Part shown: piece after piece, positions 47,215 to 58,620 of the stretch
Layout: every line of letters begins with the position of its first letter
How positions within the stretch are numbered: position 1 is the stretch's first letter
NCBI GenBank assembly: GCA_023213395.1
Contig: CM041465.1
Span: forward strand, 68,951,741 to 69,015,740
DNA from: Cycas panzhihuaensis
Taxonomy: Eukaryota > Cycadophyta
DNA: 64,000 nt
Reading direction: 5' to 3'
Program-made: the position numbers and the translations under genes
The notes under the pieces: generated by a model
Databases searched by the model: none
Seen by the model: the letters and a program-made list of their open reading frames with translations, nothing else
What the model was told of the DNA's origin: nothing

Positions 47215-48835
47215 GTAAGGTTCCATAAATGTTACCTTGTCCTTAATATTTGTCTTTGTATATTTTGATGGTTTAGATTTTGAATTTACCTTTGCATCTC
47301 CGTCAGAAATCTATACACAGCCTAGATAAATTTTATATTTACTATCTATTTATGGTATGAGTCCTCTTCAGAATGTATGTACAGAACCAAAAACTAGAGG
47401 TTCTTTTTGCATTCCTCTGCATCTATATGATGACATGATCTTATGCAAGCAGCTACATATTTGTTTGGAGTACATGTGCAAGTATTCTTGTTTTGCTGCT
47501 TATGAGCTTACATTTCCAATGACCATGGATTTGTTTGGAGTATGTATGCAAGTACTTTTGTATTCCATGCACGTTTTATCATCAATTTCTTCAAATCCCA
47601 GCTTGTTAACCGTTTTATTTTCTTTCCAGCTTTGCTAGTTCTTTGCCAGATTTTGTCTATGTTTTTCTTGCTACTGCTATGGCACCGGCATTGATCTATC
47701 TTATTTACTTTTGTGTCTCCCTTTGCTTCGTTTTAAACATATTAATATTGCCTTGTACCCTAGAAAATAAGGGTTATACATGGTAAGTATCAGAGCCCCG
47801 ATTTGCAGCTGATTATCTTGTATGAATGTGAAAGTATACAAATAATTTTGGGTGGCATTTTCCATAATATTCTGGCCATATATTTCTACAAGTTATTGCT
47901 CTTCTGATTCATTCTAGGCAATGGGCGCATACTCATACTTGCACCTGTTGGAATATAATGTTTAATGTAAAGTGTATCTTAGAGTCAATAGAGTTATAGT
48001 CCTAAGTATTATATCAGGGTCTAAGGGTCATACATTATTATAATGTTATGTGAGAAGTTAGAAGGTCATTGGTTAGTTGTTGGTGAAGTGTCATTGGATA
48101 GGTTAGAGGTATTTGTCCCACATGTGTCACGCCTCTCTTATGTATTCTCACCTATGATGTATAAATAGGTGGTTGAGGTAGAGTAGTGGAATCAAGTCAT
48201 CATGGAGACTCATGTTGAGTCTATGGTGCATTAGTATTCTGATGTTATCTTGCTTATGTTGAGTTAATGCAATTTATGCTTTGTTCATTGATCTTGTTGG
48301 TTTGTGTTGATGTTGAATGCTCTCCATGTGAAAATCTAATAGCATCCAATTGACATGAACTGCAGTCTACTCTTTATTTAGAAGCGCAGAAAGCCCCAAG
48401 TCACTTTGCCATTATCCTCATTGCCTTTTGCATGTTAGTATAAGGTGGTTAATGGTTCAATAATTTATTCATCTTCTCGTAATTCACATCTGCGTTTCCT
48501 GATAATCATTGGTTTGTTTCAATTCCCTTGATCCATCAATAAGCATATAAGCTTTTGGTTGATGCCAAATCAATCATGCCCATATTGATCCGACCTTACA
48601 TTCCATCATGTCATGTTGAATGCCAATCCTCTTTCAAAGGTTCTGGAGATGGAATTTGGCCAAAATGTCATGTTTCATTGTTAAGTTAATTTCAACTTAT
48701 GCATTGGAATGAGTAGAATTGTATATCATGTATTGTGACAAATCTATAAATCGTTGCACGCTCTTGGGAGTAAGTATTAAAGCCAATGTTTGAAAATTTG
48801 TTTATCCATCGATTTCTGCAACATGGAAAGCATTT
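47215..48835 (+). other. Presumed intron downstream of PHD exon
   Basis: Starts at the GTAAGG donor; T-rich, no coding frame with recognisable domains. The next exon of the PHD gene was not found up to 64000, so the intron probably continues through the transposons to the right. Confidence 0.55.
47946..48330 (+). repeat. Possible solo LTR
   Basis: A stretch starting TGTTGGAATATAATG and ending near CTCTCCA contains a TATAAATAGG box (about 48160-48170) and a layout like a copia LTR promoter. No target duplication or partner copy is visible, so the call is tentative. Confidence 0.35.
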
Positions 48836-48840
48836 GGAAG

Positions 48841-49103
48841 TGTTGTGCATAATAAACACGAAATAAACAAGCACACCGAGCAGAAATGATATGGAAAACT
48901 TTGCAATAAAAACCCACCACAGAATAATAGATTACATTGATGCCAAATAGATTAAAATACAATGGACTTAGGATCCTTTTAAATAGATCCACAAGTGCCC
49001 CAAATATACATTCATTAGCTTACATAATTACATCACAATATTCGCAAAATAATGCGCTACATTAACATTAGTTGGGTTAAGTGGTTAAGTTACCACTCTA
49101 TCA
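48841..49103 (-). repeat. O 3' LTR
   Basis: 263 bp. On the minus strand it starts TGATAGAGTGGTAACTTAACC. It aligns to 56812-57100 but lacks about 20 bp near its outer end (TGTTGTGCATAATAAACACG against the longer partner sequence). Confidence 0.9.
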
Positions 49104-49115
49104 TCCCTCTTTAAT

Positions 49116-49269
49116 ATAAATGTGGAGTCTTGAAGTCTTCCCAAGTGCTAGACTATCTTTTGCTTTTATCTTTGTTACTATATCCCCCTTCAAGGATATT
49201 TTCACTAAGTCTCAAATTGGCATGAATCTTGATGAAGTAGTTTTCAATAAGAGCTTTGGTGAATATGTC
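49116..49269 (-). pseudogene. O RNase H C-terminal end
   Basis: The minus-strand frame DIFTKALIENYFIKIHANLR then ENILEGGYS is the end of copia pol, matching VDVFTKPFIKYQFTKIHIRL then ILEGG of B. It is separated from the rest of RNase H by X; the duplication TATAA (49270-49274) borders the insertion. Confidence 0.85.
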
Positions 49270-49274
49270 TATAA

Positions 49275-49582
49275 TGTTAGAAATTGAGAATGCAATACAT
49301 ACAAAGAATAATGGTGAGTTAAAGATATGACAATTAAGCTTAAATAAAATTAAGTATGTACAACAAAGAACACCAGATATGGAGAATTGGCTAAAACTCA
49401 AATTAGAAAGAATAATAGGGTACATTCTTATAATACATGTTCACCATTAGTGAGAGAACCTCATTGGTTAATATAGAGGTGGCACACATCTCTATGTGGC
49501 CCACAACCTCTAATATAAAATACAAATAATATAGAGAGAGATTACATGAGGGTTATTATGTAATTGTATATTACACCCAACA
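49275..49582 (-). repeat. X 3' LTR
   Basis: 308 bp, TGTTAGAAATTGAG to TACACCCAACA on the plus strand; partner of 52609-52897. Confidence 0.92.
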
Positions 49583-49593
49583 TTTTTCCTCTG
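49583..49593 (-). other. Polypurine tract of X
   Basis: Minus strand CAGAGGAAAAA immediately before the 3' LTR start TGTTGGGTG. Confidence 0.8.
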
Positions 49594-52500
49594 TAATAGT
49601 CAATTACATAAAGGATTGTTACATCAAATAATAAATCTCGAGTCTTCAAATGAAAGCTGGAACAAATATTGTTGCACTTGAATAAAAAGTTACCGATGTT
49701 CATATGAAGTGAAGTCCATCTACTGGAATGCATGGCTAACTAGCTGTTGCAACCGCCAGTTGAGTGGGAACTACCTTTGCATACATGGTTCAATCAGCAC
49801 CAGCAAAAGTAGCTGTAAAGTGGTCCCACCCCTTGTTTGTATGGGAATGCAAGCAATTTTCAAATAAAAAAATTTCAAGTCTGCAAATAAATCGAATCAT
49901 AATATACTACACTAATATAAGAAGCTACTGGAATATATGGGTCGCTAGCTGCTGCAACTGCCAGTTGAATAGGATGTTCCTTTATGTACATGGTACTATC
50001 TGTGTTGGCAAGAGTAGCTATAAAATGGTCCTACCCCTTGCTCACATGGGAGTGCAAGTAGTCTTCAAAAGGGCTCTATCGCCTCAAATTGCCTCATGGG
50101 CTAAAATCATGTCTCTTTGGACTTTACAACATACCACCATGGACTTATATCATGCTTTTATGGGCAAAATAATCAGCAATAATGTGAATACATGACTCAA
50201 AAGATATATGTGATTCAATTATTACATAAATAACTCTCTTATAGAGTGAAATTCAAAATAAAATTCAATGGGTTCTCTAGAGCCAAAAAATTAGACCTTG
50301 GTACATATTATTCCCCCCATTTGGGGTATATTACATCAACAAATGTCATGAAACCTTAAGAATTGCATGTATGTGCTTAAAGAAGCTGAAAAAATGAAGA
50401 TTTGACGAAAACGTTGAACTTTAAATTGAAAAGTTTGCATCAGAATAGTTCTAAAAATTATCAAGTGACATGCCAATAGAAAGCTTTCTCTGTTACGAAT
50501 CCAATGCAACATACAGGAGCAAAATTTGAGCCTCCTAGGTCAAGTTATGATCAAAACGGTGAAGGATACTCCATGAAAATTGAAAAATAGAAGGCTAGCC
50601 TCTTTCGCTAGATGGCTGTTGGTCATGTAGTGCCTCCATGTGAACTAGGGGTTGAGACACAAAGTGGGTTGGGCGGACTTCAAAATATATCAAATTGAGG
50701 GAAATATATTTTTGAATGTGCAAAAAAATATTAATCCCTTCTAATAAAAATTGACGTCTGCATAATAATATGCGCCAAAGATCAATAATAATTCAATAAA
50801 AATAATTTTGACCTTACAATTTTTAGGGTTCCGCTATTTCTTCGACCTGCGTGGGCGAGTGGCTTCCATTGATCCTTTTGTTGTAGGTAGTCTCTGTTGT
50901 ATCTCTATTCGTTGTGTGCCGCCATTGATGAAGTTGCAGGGGTTGCCATGATTGGTCTGTTGCAAGGCTACGACAAATTTCGAGGGGGGGCATCGTTTCA
51001 TCCATGCCTTTGCTAGTATACCAATGCAAAAAGGGCCTTTCTTCTAAACATGGCAGTAAATTGTTCACTAACGCGCCTGAACATCAATTGAAGTGGAGTT
51101 GCTAATGAAAGCGGAAGCCATCTTCAGCCTTTCAGGCCTTTCTTCTAAGACTTGACATTGTTGAGTATCCACTCCACTTAATAAGAAGAGCTTTTGTTTT
51201 GAACATTAAGCATTTGCTCATCTACCTCTTTGGTGCTCATACACCCACAGAACATAGCAGAAGCTGTCAAGTAACGGCCGTGGCAAGGGTTTGCGGTACA
51301 ATTATTATTATCCACGTAGCACACTTCTAAATTTCTTTGTGCGTAAGATGGTTATGGTCAAGATCAAATATTTTTGCATAGTTCACAGATGAATGTGAGA
51401 AGTCCCATATGTTGACTCCCCATGATAGAGTCCATGCCAAACTTGCAACAGAGCAAGTCCCATAAGGTAAAGAGTGGACCCTTAACTCTCCATAAAGGAA
51501 CTGGAGGCTGTACAACAAATGATACTTGCTTTGGTGAACTTCTAGCCTTCGTCTGGTCTGTTTCAGTCATAATTAGGAGGGTTTCATCTCAGTTAAGCAC
51601 CCGTTTCATCTGATACCAGAGTCGAGCCACAATGCCATCTAATCTGTAAGCGAGTCAAAGGTAACGAGGTTGTTCGTTGTGCTTCCGAATGGCATTTTGT
51701 GCGTAAACCTTGGCATCGCCCACGTTCCCCTTCTGGATCACCTTCTTAACCTTTGTTTTCTCGTTCTTTTTTTCCTTCTGGCACTTGCAAGCCTATTTGA
51801 CGAGTGCCTTGGAAGTGTATCTCAGTTAGAATACTTGATCCAACATTCTTTTGCTTTCTCCCTGCCATTTACCCCAAATCCTCTGCAACTCTTCCCATTG
51901 AGGAACGATAACAGTCGTGTTGCCAGCGAGGAGTGTCTTCCCTTTAGATCATCTTCAACAACAACGAGACATGGATTGCGGGAGTCCAGACACACATCAA
52001 AAGCCTGACAACCCTCCCTTTTTTTTTTCATAAAAAAACAATACAAAGAGATTAAACAACAACTGTTCAACTGTAAATTTGTTTTCTAAAATATGGAGTC
52101 ATTTTTGAATTTTGGATAGCCAAAAGGGACTCTCTCAATTGTTGCTAACAACTCCATTGCAATCTGCTCATTGGCATGTAATGTGTTGCTTCACAACAAC
52201 TTCATGTGCTCAAAAAACTCCTTGTTGATAGCAGACATGTTGTTTCCGCAGAGTGATTAGGCTTGCACGAGTAGCTGATCTGCAATAGCTTCAAAACCTT
52301 TAATGGCCTAATAAAAACATCAAAAAATAGAACTTTTATCAGTTTTTAATAGCCTCTTAATAATATCAGAGAATAGTCCCTTGAAATGACTGAAACTTGA
52401 CAAAAATAGCCCCAAATATTTCAGGAAAAATCTCTTAAAAAATATGCATAAGGTTGGCTTCACATAATTGGAAATGATTTTTTAAGATCAGGTCACAAAG

Positions 52501-52595
52501 TAGGCATAACAAAAAATGGTAAGGCTTCTAAAATATCAAAAAAGGGATAACAGGTACAAGGGTTTACAATAATGCCCTGCAAGGATTTAACCTTA
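49594..52595 (-). other. Interior of X without recognised coding sequence
   Basis: About 3 kb. Short minus-strand frames exist: ERPFLHWYTSKGMDETMPPL near 51000, GCQAFDVCLDSRNPCLVVVE near 51970-52030, and a piece starting MSAINKEFFEHMKLL near 52240. None matches a retroelement domain known to me; they could be remnants of captured host sequence. The part 49720-50070 is a duplicated block. Confidence 0.6.
49720..50070. repeat. Direct duplication inside X
   Basis: Two diverged copies of a roughly 147-bp block start at CTACTGGAAT (49720) and CTACTGGAAT (49924), 204 bp apart. Shared words include GCCAGTTGA, AGTAGCT, AAATGGTCC/AAGTGGTCC and CACCCCTTG/TACCCCTTG. Confidence 0.75.
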
Positions 52596-52608
52596 GGCTC
52601 TGATACCA
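52596..52608 (-). other. Primer binding site of X
   Basis: On the minus strand TGGTATCAGAGCC directly follows the 5' LTR end TAACA: a perfect initiator-Met-tRNA site. Confidence 0.92.
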
Positions 52609-52897
52609 TGTTAGAAATTGAAAATGCACTACATACAAAGAATAATGGTAAAGATATGACAATTAAGCTCACATAAAATGAAGTACATCAGATATGGAGA
52701 ATTGACCAAAACTCAAATTAGAAAGAATAATAGAGTACATATTTATAGTACATGCTTACCATTAGTGACAGAACCTCATTGGTTAATCTAGAAGTGGCAC
52801 ACATCTCTATGTGGTTCTCAACCTCTAATATAAAACATAAATAATATAGAGAGAGATTATATGAGAGTTATTATGTAATTAGCTATTATACCCAACA
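52609..52897 (-). repeat. X 5' LTR
   Basis: 289 bp partner of 49275-49582, with small indels relative to it. Confidence 0.92.
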
Positions 52898-52902
52898 TAC
52901 AA

Positions 52903-55870
52903 GTTGTTCTTCACTTGGACAAAATTCAACTTACAATTTCTTTAATCTAATTTGCTCATGGATGTAATGGTGTTGGATCTCAATATGCTTAGTACGTGCG
53001 TGAAATTCTGAATTATTTGAAAGTCGAATAACATTTTGATTATCAATATATATATAACAGGTGCACTAGAAGATGTTCCAAGAGTCTTCAAAAGTCCTTG
53101 CAACCATACAACTTCCCTCCCACCTACACTTAGTACTTGGTATTCAACCTCTATAGAAGACAATGTAATGGTGATTTGTTTTTTGGATTTCCATGATACG
53201 AACCTATTGCCAATACCAAAATTGTATCTTGTAGTTGATTTCCTATCCCCTGCATCTCCTCCCTAATTGGCACCAATATATCTATGCAAGTTTGCCTTTC
53301 CACCACAAAAATATTCAAGGCCAAGATTAAGTGTTCTCTTAACATACTTCAGAATCCTCTTTGCAGCAACCCAATGAGGTTCTTGGGGACTTTGCATGTA
53401 ACGAGATACCAATCCAACAACATAAGTAATAGCAGGCCTTGTATGAGTTAAGTAAATCAAACTCTCTACCAATTGTCAATATAAAGTCCCATCTACAGCT
53501 AGCTTGTTCATATCTTTCAGGAGCTTTGTGCCTTTTACACAAGGTGTCTTCGTTGATTTGCAGTCCTTCATCTCGAATCTCCCAAGCAAGTTTTTAGCAT
53601 ACTTTAATTGCAACATCATGATGTGATCATCCATTTGTCTAACCTCAATCCTCAAGAAGTAATGAAGTTGCCTGAGATTTGTCATATCGAAAGTATATAC
53701 CAAATAGGACTTTGTAGCTCTAATAGTCTTATTACAATTGGCTGTAACAACAGGGTCGTCAACATACAACACAATAACAACTATTGTAGTTCCATTCCTT
53801 TGAATATAAAGACTTGACGCTAATTCTGTAGTCACAAAACTATCCTCTTTCAATCTAGCATCTATCTTATCATATCAAGCATAGGGTGCTTGTTTTAAGC
53901 CATAGAGAGATTTCTTCAATCGACACACTAAATGCTCTTGACCTTCCTTCATGAAACCAAGAGGTTGAGCCATATAGATCTCCTCTTTCAAGTCTCCGTT
54001 AAGGAATGCTAACTTCTCGTCCATTTAGTATAATTCCCAACCATATGCAGTTGCTAAAGCAAGGATTAATGGGACCGGTGTCATCTTGGAGACTGGTGCA
54101 AATGTCTCCTCATAATCGATTTCTTCTTTATGTTTGAAACTCTACACAACAAGTCTAGCCTTATACTCGTTCTCCTCTCCATTGAAGCGAAAGTTTGTCT
54201 TGTAGACCCACTTGCAACCAACCAGGTTCTTCGATGGAGGTAAAGGAACTAAATCCCATGTATCATTCTTCATGATTGAACTATACTCCTTCTCCATTGC
54301 AACTCTCCATCGTGGATCTTCTTTCACTTCTTCGTACGAAATAAGATCGCTGGAGTTGTTGGTGTCCACCACCAAAGTCTGACTAGCATGCTGACTTTTC
54401 GTTCTTCATCCATCCTTAAGATTTTCCACCGTCACACAAGATTCCTCAGTAGTCTTCCTAGCCCATAATGGAACACGCGGTATTGTATGTGTTTCCTCTT
54501 GTGATGACTCCTCATTATTACTCCCACTTGGTCTTGCTTCCATTTTTGACACAATGCTAGGCTCCTGAACCTCTACACTTGTTGAAACGCGGCTCAGAAA
54601 TGGAAGAAGTGGAGGATAAAATCTATCTTTAGATGACCTCTTACTATGGTATGTTATCGATTTATTAAACTTAACATCTCGACTAACCAAAAGCTTCTTT
54701 CCTTGTGGATTCCTAAGCTTGCAAGCCTTATTCTCTTGTGAGTACCCCATAAAAATACACTTTATACTTTTACGATCCAACTTCTTTTGATGTGCATTTG
54801 AGATGTGTGCATATGCAATGCACCCAAATACCTTGAAATAATTAAATGGACGATTTCTCATTAATCCAACACTTTTCGGGGTAATGCCATGAACAACTTT
54901 CGTAGGTATCCTATTCAGAATATAAATAGCTGTCATAATAGCTTCTGCGCAAAACATTAGCGGTAGATTCTTTGCATGCACCATACACCTTGCCATGTCC
55001 ATCATGGTACGATTCTCTCTTTGCAACATCGTTTTACTGTGGGGTATACGGGATGGTTAATTCCCATTTGATACCATGATCAAGGCAGAATTGATTAAAG
55101 GCATTATTGTCATACTCCTTTCCATTATCAGTCCTCAAAATCTTTATTTTCTTATCACACTCATTTTCAACACTAACTTTTCATTCATAAAAACCATCAA
55201 ACGCTTCAGACTTGTTCTTCAAAAAGAAGACCCAGGCTTTCCTGCTATAATCATCTACAAACACAAGGACAAATTGAGAACTAGATATAGAAGGATTTGA
55301 ATGTGGTTCCATCAAATCAACATGTACAAGTTCTAACTTTTCCTTTGCTCTTCAGGCACAATCCCTAGCAAATGGATAACACTGGTGCTTGCCATACATA
55401 CATCCTTCACAAATGCCTTCTGAACATGGAACCTGTGGTAATCCTACCACCAACTTCAACCTTTTCATAAGGTTGATGCTCTTGTAGTTAAGGTGACGAA
55501 GATGTTTATGCCATAACTTGCTCACATCATCAACACTAGCAACAAAAGCACAAGAATCTTTTTGGGCTCTAAATTTTTCAAACACCCAAAAGTTATCTTG
55601 CAATCTCCCAGTAGCAACAATAGAAAGTTCTTCTTCGGATCCTTAACTATTCATCTGTTATTGTAAAGCTCAAATTTTATACCTTGTTTGTAGATTTTTC
55701 AGATAATAAGAAGATTAAGTTTCATCTTTGGCACATAATAAACCCCATTGAACTTACCTTCTGCAAGTGAAATGAAACCAACACCTTCTACAGTCAATAA
55801 ATGAGCATCTTCAAGAATGACATTGGCATTGCTTGAACCTTTAAAAAACGTTTTAATACAAAGTCGTAAT
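52903..55870 (-). pseudogene. Copia pol of O
   Basis: Read from 55870 leftwards. The sequence starts within the protease region (VEGVGFISLAEGKFNGVYYV); the catalytic DSG segment is absent. Integrase: LWHKHLRHL, CEGCMYGKHQ, RTDNGKEYD and RENRTMMDMARCMVH. The linker leads into RT (54375-53476) with [30 protein letters not shown] (YVDD intact) and QLHYFLRIEVRQMDDHIMML. RNase H 53345-52942 shows SSIEVEYQVLSVGGREVVWL and continues in 49116-49269 beyond X. Stops and frameshifts near 55320, 55030, 54405, 54140, 53855 and 53470. Confidence 0.9.
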
Positions 55871-56798
55871 ATTCACAACATGGATTAAACGTAAAAGATG
55901 ATCAACTGGGATGAATTTTTGTGTCTTCTTCTGTCATTGCGACTACATTAATCTCTCGAAGGCCAACAACTTTGTAAGGGACCACAATTATCGTCTATTT
56001 ACTCCATGGCCTATTATCACGAAAAGGATCGCGAGTGCCATCTACCTCCTCCTCCACGCCCTGTGACCTTATGACAATGATTGCGTCTACTCTACTTGTG
56101 TTTGTGACTTCAATATCTCCTCTACAGTGGTTGCCAACAATCCTGCCATCACTACTACGTCTTAGCCATCACTACTACGTCTTAGCCATCACTTGTATGA
56201 CTACGACTGCTCTGAACCTAGAATTACGCTTTTGTCTACGCAACTTTGATTATGTTCTCGCAATAATATCACTGGACTCAATCTAAGTCTGTTCGTCACG
56301 TTTTTAATCTTCATGCACTTTGCATCTATGTCTTATCTATTGTGTACAATCAACTATGCAACACTGTAGTTCTCACGTCGACTGTAATATCTCCTCTACA
56401 ATTGCGTAGGTTATGTCTCTTATCTGGCTGGAACAGAACGGAGGTACGCCATTGCAACATGATCATTCACACGATAGGTTGCTCAATGGATGGTGTGACA
56501 CAACCTGCGAGACACTAAAATAGATGAATGTCTCTGTTCTACACATAGTAACTACACTTGCATTTCCATTATTCTCCAACAATCTGTTATTTTCCACACT
56601 TTCGAAGAGAATCGGTAACCTGCAATAATAGATCTAACAGAGGAGGCAACTGTGCTGCTAAAAATGACCATTATGTTATCGTGCCTACTCTTTCGGTTGT
56701 CAGAGAAATCGATCCTCAGTGAAGGGTTGAGTCAACATTACCCAACAACCTATGATCTAAACACTCCACCCAACACATACTTACTTGTGAAGGCTTTT
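55871..56798 (-). other. O leader, gag missing
   Basis: The 930 bp between primer site and protease remnant carry no recognisable gag or zinc knuckle on the minus strand. A 21-bp tandem duplication (two copies of CCATCACTACTACGTCTTAG) lies near 56145-56190. Either gag was deleted or it has decayed beyond recognition. Confidence 0.6.
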
Positions 56799-56811
56799 AG
56801 CTCTGATACCA
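56799..56811 (-). other. Primer binding site of O
   Basis: Minus strand TGGTATCAGAGCT directly after the 5' LTR. Confidence 0.9.
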
Positions 56812-57100
56812 TGTTAGAAACAAGAATACATATTGTTTATGTACACAACAAGCACGAAAGAAACAAGCACACATAGCATAAATGATGTGGGAAATCTTGT
56901 GGTAAAAACCCACCACATAATTTATAGATTACATTGATACCAAAAAGATTAAAATGCAATGGACTTAGGATCCCTTTAAATAGATCCACAAGTGCCTTAA
57001 ATATACATCCGTCAGCTTATATAATTACATCACAATATTCGGATAATAATGCGCCACATTAACAATAGTCAAGTTAAGTGGTTAAGTTACCACTCTAACA
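56812..57100 (-). repeat. O 5' LTR
   Basis: 289 bp, TGTTAGAAACAAG to CCACTCTAACA on the plus strand; bordered by the duplication GGAAG at 57101. Confidence 0.92.
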
Positions 57101-57168
57101 GGAAGCATGGTTTAGTGTCCTTGATTTTGGGGATTTGCTTCCAAACTTGCAAGCTCTTGGGAGTAAGG

Positions 57169-57538
57169 TGTTGAATATTGGTTAAGAAGATGTAATATTG
57201 ACTTTGGTATTCAAGTCAGGAATAGTTGTGCACTGTGAGGACTTGTACATATGCTGGCCTCACTTATGTAATGCTATTGGATAACATAGCTTATATGTGA
57301 TAGGTTAGACAATTGGTGGTATTACTCTATTTAAAGGAGCATTTCTCATGCAATATTTGAATTGGTCTCAATGTTAATGTAATTACAACTATTTACTCCC
57401 GTGGTTTTTCCCCTTATGGGATTTTCCAAAATATGTGGTGCTTGATCTATGTTTGATTTATGTTTGCTTGAATTATTGTGTTTATTTCATCTTGATAAAT
57501 GCTTTCTTAATGGTTTTGTTTTCTAACAATCAATATCA
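57169..57538 (+). repeat. Lone copia-type LTR
   Basis: 370 bp from TGTTGAATATTGG to TTTTCTAACA, with a TATTTAAAGG box near 57330. It is followed by ATCAATATCAAAGCTCTGG, a decayed primer site. It is probably the 5' LTR of an element whose body is missing or displaced beyond element C; a mate was not found. Confidence 0.65.
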
Positions 57539-58262
57539 AAGCTCTGGCTGTTATTGCTTGATGTGATTTTAGAGCATGGTTTGGTTCTATTTGCAAAAAA
57601 CTAAATAGTTGAATTCAAGCTACATGCATGGCGATATAAGGATTAAGCATCTTCAACAAGATTCTTTTGAGATTGATTAGTGGATTGGGAAATGCTCCAT
57701 GTAGGGGCTTGTATGGTGAGTCCATATCTCAATGATGGATATGGAAGGAGGTCATGATGAACTTGAAGCAAGTATTGTTGGATCGTAGAAGCAAGGTTGA
57801 CCACCTTGCTATGGTGATGGATGATGATGGGCTATTGTTGGCCAGTTGGAGCCCATATGAGCAAGCTCCTCGATGTCCATGGGGTAATTCCTAGTTGTCG
57901 TTGGTGAGCGAAGAGATCCCATGTGAAAGTTGCAACCATCTTTTGATGAAGATGAGGATTATTGCAAGTTGTTTGAGTCATGTCTTAGAAATCTTCAAAA
58001 ACTTTTTATATTTCATATGAGCATATATTGGAATGCTCACTATTTGTTATAGCTTCTTTTTAGGTTAAGTGCTTTGTTTTGGCCTTTAGTAGTTGTTGGG
58101 CGACTTGTTTACCATGTGGGAGGCTTGGTTTGCAAATTGGTGGCGCGTATGTGGTAGATTTCAATGGTTGAGCCTTTTATTGAGTGTTGTTTTACTCCTA
58201 TTGACGGATGGGTGTCTTATTTTAGCTATTGGGCGTTGGGTTGGCCTTCTTTAAGTAGTTTT
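57539..58262 (+). other. Leader-like sequence after lone LTR
   Basis: Non-coding sequence resembling a copia leader, ending where element C inserts at 58263. No domain recognised. Confidence 0.45.
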
Positions 58263-58607
58263 TGTTAATGTGGCAGTTGTTTCTTAAACCAGTAGTTAAT
58301 GTTAATGTGGTGGTTTAACTTAATTGTGATTAACGAAAGGGTGCGAGTTATGTGGAAGGTCACAACCCTTGTTACTTGACACCTCTTAGAAGGATATAAA
58401 ATCCTAGAGCCCTTGTATATTCATATAAAGCAAATGGTAATCAATGTGATCAATAGATATTTGTGGTGGATTTTTTCCCAAAAGGGTTTTCCATGTAAAT
58501 CCTGTGTATTGTGCAACTATTTTTTGTGTTTATCTTGTTTGCTTATCGTATATGGTAAATAATTCCGTGGATATAAACGTGTATATATGCATTCATGTTT
58601 CTTAACA
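58263..58607 (+). repeat. C 5' LTR
   Basis: 345 bp from TGTTAATGTGG to CTTAACA, homologous to the LTRs of B. A TATAAAA box lies at 58395-58401. Confidence 0.92.
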
Positions 58608-58620
58608 TGGTATCAGAGCT
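58608..58620 (+). other. Primer binding site of C
   Basis: TGGTATCAGAGCT directly after the LTR. Confidence 0.92.

Larger units (their letters stand above)
49275..52897 (-). mobile_element. Non-autonomous LTR retrotransposon X nested in O
   Basis: X has LTRs 49275-49582 and 52609-52897, both with TG and CA ends, a canonical primer site and a polypurine tract on the minus strand. The flanking pentamers TATAA (49270-49274) and TACAA (52898-52902) differ at one position, and O RNase H continues on each side. The 3.0-kb interior shows no gag, protease, integrase or RT motif in any frame I could read. This suggests an element mobilised by another copia element's enzymes. Confidence 0.85.
48841..57100 (-). 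mobile_element. Ty1/copia element O, host of nested element X
   Basis: O is a minus-strand copia element with LTRs 48841-49103 and 56812-57100, a polypurine tract (minus ATTAAAGAGGGA, 49104-49115), a primer site and pol. The perfect 5-bp duplication GGAAG (48836-48840 and 57101-57105) fixes both ends. Pol resembles that of B and C, but gag is not recognisable. Element X (49275-52897) is inserted within its RNase H. Multiple stops. Confidence 0.92.

Noticed and set aside
48750-57170. A 15-base word (GCTCTTGGGAGTAAG) near 48755 and 57155, on both sides of element O
   Set aside because: A match of this size is expected by chance in 64 kb, and the true target duplication of O is GGAAG.
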